Assembly (NCBI GenBank): GCA_001970855.1
Contig: LSSN01006089.1
Coordinates: forward strand, 1 to 13,140
Source of the DNA: Smittium culicis
Lineage: Eukaryota > Kickxellomycota > Harpellomycetes > Harpellales > Legeriomycetaceae
DNA: 13,140 bases
Reading direction: 5' to 3'
Position numbers and translations under genes: made by a program
The notes under the pieces: generated by a model
Seen by the model: the letters and a program-made list of their open reading frames with translations, nothing else
Databases searched by the model: none
Told to the model about the DNA's origin: nothing
Shown here: piece by piece, positions 9,027 to 13,140 of the stretch
Layout of the letters: each line of letters opens with the position of its first letter
Position numbering within the stretch: the first letter of the stretch is position 1

Positions 9027-9044
9027 GTAGTGAAAAATCACTAC
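9027..9044. repeat. Perfect hairpin, 7-bp stem with A4 loop
   Basis: GTAGTGA, AAAA, TCACTAC forms a tight hairpin in a locally less AT-rich patch (about 8960-9060). It is not followed by a T run and no gene is adjacent, so it is not a terminator in the bacterial sense. A structured RNA or a relic of a palindromic element are possible; neither is shown. Confidence 0.45.
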
Positions 9045-12000
9045 AGAGAGATGTTATTTAATCTCAAAAAAATAAATCAATTATAAAAATTCGGTGCAAT
9101 TAGATGGGCTCTTAGTTACACATCTCATCTAAAAACCACAAGATATATTCTTATATATAAAAGTGCTTGAAATTATACAAAAGGAGGATGTTTCAGGTTT
9201 TTCAGAAATTTTATTCCCCCCCTTCAAAAAAATATAAAAATTATTTTTATATAAGCAATTTTTAAATAATTATTAAATTTTAAAATACATTCTAATAATA
9301 AAAAACCCATCTTAACAAATAAGCTAAGCGAGATCGTTTATTTAATCTATACAAAATTTTAAATATTTACAGATTTAACCTTCAGAGAAAGAAATAAAAC
9401 TAGTTATTTAGGCATAATTTATTTACGATAAATACCGAAATTTATTAATATGATTTATGATGGATCGATATACAATAGAAGGATGATTAAAATAAAGGAT
9501 CATAATTTTTTGCATATTTATTTCAAAACTATTACAAAATCGTTACATAAAATCTAAATAATTAATCACTATTTCGACACTAAGCATAAACCATAACGAG
9601 CTAATGATAAAAATCAAAAATTGAACGTTGCACATTTAAAATAGGTTATTTTTATTTAGCTAGAAAATTTCATTATAAGACTAGAATGATGAAAGTTTGT
9701 TCATTTAAATAATTAATTGGCTATTTAAATTGTTTTTTTAGTAATTAAGCGTAAGCCATGATAAGCTCCGAATATTCATTGATTATAATTTATTTTAAAT
9801 TTTTAAATTCATATATTGAGACAGGAAATTATGAAGAATCCAATGATTCGAATTATAAATTTTCAATATCTATAAATTCAAAAAATAGAACAGGTTTAAC
9901 ATTTATACACTTTTTTATACTAAAATACGGTGGTTATGAATATGGCGTCAAGATTTTTTAGCGTTTGGAAATTCAAATGTTACTTAATTCTGTACTAATA
10001 TAAAAAAATTCACTGGTTATTAAAAAAATCCTAGAATCAAGATTCAAATATTAAAATTTTATATATTTATAATATGTTTTTCTCAATTTCTTTATATTCG
10101 ATGTTAAATATCTAAATAGCTATAATTAATTTATTTAAAAATCCATAAATTTGTGTGGTAATATAAATAAAAGAGCCTTACATAATGCGAAATAACATTT
10201 TGATCCCAATTGAATTTTTCCATATAGAATTAAATCATAAATAAATCACCGGTAGTATTATTTATTTTTAAAAAAGAATAGTATTTCGTAGATTAAAAAT
10301 TTTAAATTGATCAATAAATGGCTATATTTAAATATAAATGATTTTTTTAATTTGTATCCCCCAATTTCATTTAATACAAAATAACCATATTAAAGCGATT
10401 CGATTAAAAATTTTTTATTTATTTTGAAGAAATATTAACATAATCCTTTGAAATTAAATCATAATTTTTTTTAATTTGTTTTTAATTAATTCGAATGATA
10501 GTTTATGGAAATATGGAGCTTTAGTTTTTTGATTTAAAAGTTTATATCAATATTATAAATAATTGAATAATTCAAATTTGAATTTTATAAATAACATAAT
10601 TTCTGAAATGGTTTTAAAAATGCAAATATAATTAAAAATAACTCTAAAAAAAATATAATAAAATATTTCTATTTTTTGGTTTTAATATTAACTAATAGAG
10701 AAAAAAATTAAAATAAAATCTAGAGTGGTTATTTTAATATTATTAGGATATTTATTGATAATCTATTGTTATAGATAAGGAAAATATATTTTTCATCTCC
10801 TAAAAAGGTATTAAATTTTTAATATTATAAAAAAATTTTTTTTATTTTCTTGATAATTTTCTAGTAAAGTCTAAGTTCCATTTTTTTTAATTATAATGAA
10901 TAATCAAAATATTAAAAAAAAGGTTTTTTTGCTTTTAAATGATGTTATATATGTGATTTATCACAATACGATACTATTTTTATCACTTTCGTAGCTTTTT
11001 TGATTAACTATATTAACCAAAATTCTTACATTTTATTTTTAACGATATAAGAAATCATTTTCGATTACTATAAACTGTGTATCTAATAAAAATGATAATT
11101 ATTGTTAGAAATGAAATAGCTGTAATAATAGACCCGCTTTTAATTATCTACTTTATTTATACAATTAATACGTTTTAATAAAAATGTTAATGATTTTTCA
11201 TGGTATTAATAAGTGGAATATAGTTTTTTGTGGTTTTTTGTGTATTTTAGTTATAATTGATCAGTTTTTTAGGAATTATAACAATAAAATCATATATCAT
11301 TGACTTCAGTTATATTTTTATTAAGTACTAAAAAACATATAAATGTCCTATATTCAAGAGAATAGTACTGATATAATAGGCTATTGATCACGATTTATAA
11401 CCTAAATTAGAGTTTTCAAATACAATCCTTTCGATTCCTTACATCAGAATCAAAAAAAACCACATCAATTATTAAAAAAGCGAATTTTTTATGCATTATC
11501 CAGTATAAGACTAAAAGTACCCAGTAAAATGTTTTTAATACCAAAAATAATTTATAACTGCTAAATAATCAATTCAATTACTAATTCGATATATCAGGAT
11601 GCTTTTTTTTAAAATTTAATTTTTTATAGTATAATAGTGTCTAAAAAAAGTGTAGATTTTCTCGAAATGATATAAAACAAATAAAACTTTGGCGAATGAT
11701 TATGGTCTGATTGATATATTTATTTTCTATTCCTAGATATTATTTTTATTATTGAATATATTTTTAAGGAAATAATTTTCATGTATAATTTGTTTTTATT
11801 AATATTTTTTTTGACAATTTTTTTTATTTTATGAGAGAATAATGTATTGATATTAGTACTAAATAAAAAAGATAAGTGAAAAATAAATTGAATCAAAAAT
11901 AGCATATTAAATCTTGTATGAGGAGTGATTTCTTATATAAACCCCAAATTGATTCTATATATATTATATCAAGTTTTTATGTTTCAGAAATGAGATTTCA

Positions 12001-13123
12001 TGGTAATATTTAAAATAAGTATGTTACTAATCAAACATTTCATTTTAAGAAGTTTCCTTATTCAATTTCTTTACATATAAAGTAAAATAGACAATAAAAA
12101 ATTTTCTATGAAAAACAGAAGTTTTTTTACAACCAATAATATCCTTATGTTTATATGAGAAATAATAGTAATTTTTTTTACATCATATATAGTCTAGAAA
12201 TAGCAGAAATATAAAAATATGATTTTAAAGTTATTTTATTATATTTTGAGTTGATAGATATTTTTTTTACAGTAATTGGCTGTGCATATGATAAAAATTT
12301 TACTTTTAATTAATAATAAACGTCTATGCCCCACTTTTATAATCATCTGAGCAGTAAATTTAGCAAATATATCGCTAAATAATATTTGTAATAACAATAA
12401 AAGTTGTTTAGAGAAAAGATAATTGGAAAAATAATTTAAATATTTATTTCATTTTCAATAATTTATTATTTTAAAGAAATAATCTTTTGAGCCAAACTAA
12501 TTATATAGATTAATTTACAAAATTTTGGAAATTTATAAATTTTAATCTTATTCAACTAAATCGAAATATAAAAATAAAAAAATACTATATTTTGGGTTTG
12601 AAATCAAATTTCAAGCTTAATTGATAGTAAATTACAATTTAATCATTTAAATTATGCACACTCACAAAAGAAGTCCAGATAGAATCTAAAGCGTATTTGC
12701 ATTTTAATACTTTATAAATTCAAATAATTAATAAGAATATAATTAAAATTTCAATTATTTCTTGAATTTTAAATTGCATAAAAATAATTTTTATTCCAAA
12801 GTATTTATCTTCAACAAAAAAATTTTTAAAAGTTTTTTGCTTAATTTTGTAAAAACCTCGATTATATAACTATCCAAAAAAAATATGATCAATTAAACTG
12901 TCTTAATATTCAAGCTCCGATTTATGATATTTTTTCCAATTGCGCCTATATTATATTTTTACTTTAAATTTCAAAAATTTAAAGGATATCTACATAAAAA
13001 TATCTTTCTAACTTAAATATATTAAGTAAAAGCATACTAAAATTAAATTCTCAATTTTTTTAAATTTAAAATTTAAAACTTATCTCAATTTTTTTGCGTT
13101 ATATCCAATTTATAATAATATTC

Positions 13124-13140
13124 AAAAAAAAAAAAAAAAA
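13124..13140 (+). repeat. Terminal poly(A) run at the window edge
   Basis: The last 17 bases are all A. This may be a contig end where assembly stopped in a homopolymer, or just one more long A-tract continuing beyond the window. No gene precedes it, so it is not evidence of a retroposed transcript. Confidence 0.6.

Larger units (their letters stand above)
6515..13140. other. Gene-empty AT-rich tract to the window end
   Basis: About 6.6 kb of DNA that is roughly four-fifths A+T by eye. No open frame exceeds about 67 codons, and those present (9758-9961 plus, 11720-11905 minus) have low-complexity products and lengths expected by chance at this composition. I see no tRNA, no telomere repeat, no satellite array, no long terminal repeat and no transposase or polymerase motif. 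Sub-segments near 6820-7000 and 7440-7560 are somewhat richer in CG and GCG words, and could be remnants of decayed elements. The tract may be an AT-rich isochore, a subtelomeric or centromere-flanking region. Confidence 0.65.

Noticed and set aside
9686..9692. ATGATGA, a possible C box of a C/D snoRNA
   Set aside because: No CTGA D box at a suitable distance and no terminal stem.
9758..9961. 67-codon plus ORF with a true ATG
   Set aside because: At this AT content about one or two ORFs of this length are expected by chance in the tract. The product is Ile/Asn/Ser/Tyr-rich without domain signs.
11720..11905. 61-codon minus ORF
   Set aside because: Lys/Ile/Phe/Asn-only low-complexity product typical of chance frames in AT-rich DNA.

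Overview
The window looks like nuclear DNA of a eukaryote, most probably an early-diverging (zygomycete-grade) fungus. The reasons are genes interrupted by short GT...AG introns, no bacterial operon or ribosome-site signals, serine/lysine/asparagine-rich regulatory protein sequence, and a long very AT-rich non-coding tract. The lineage is an inference from style only. The final 17 bases are all A, as at a contig end or assembly break.

Layout. Positions 1-801 (+) hold the 3' part of a GC-rich gene for a proline-rich protein with a Cys/His cluster and a C-terminal domain that reads like an alpha-crystallin (small heat-shock) domain; its start lies off the left edge. A 368-base AT-rich gap with simple repeats separates it from a convergent gene on the minus strand. 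That gene is best read as four exons between 3684 and 1170 (741 residues). Its last third resembles the C-terminal homology domain of AF4/FMR2 (AFF) proteins, the scaffolds of the super elongation complex of RNA polymerase II. The first exon could instead be a separate small gene of 161 residues. The base composition switches from GC-rich to AT-rich inside the last exon of this gene. Positions 3685-5896 are intergenic, with one ambiguous open stretch. At 6403-5987 (minus) lies a small secreted, cysteine-containing protein whose reading frame continues for 29 plausible codons past an in-frame TAA. From about 6515 to the right end there are roughly 6.6 kb of very AT-rich DNA in which I can support no gene.

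The genes do not form an obvious pathway: one putative chaperone-like protein, one putative transcription-elongation scaffold and one secreted protein. The points most worth following up are the AFF-like gene with its exon structure, the compositional boundary inside it, and the stop-codon-interrupted secreted gene. All composition figures are estimates by eye.
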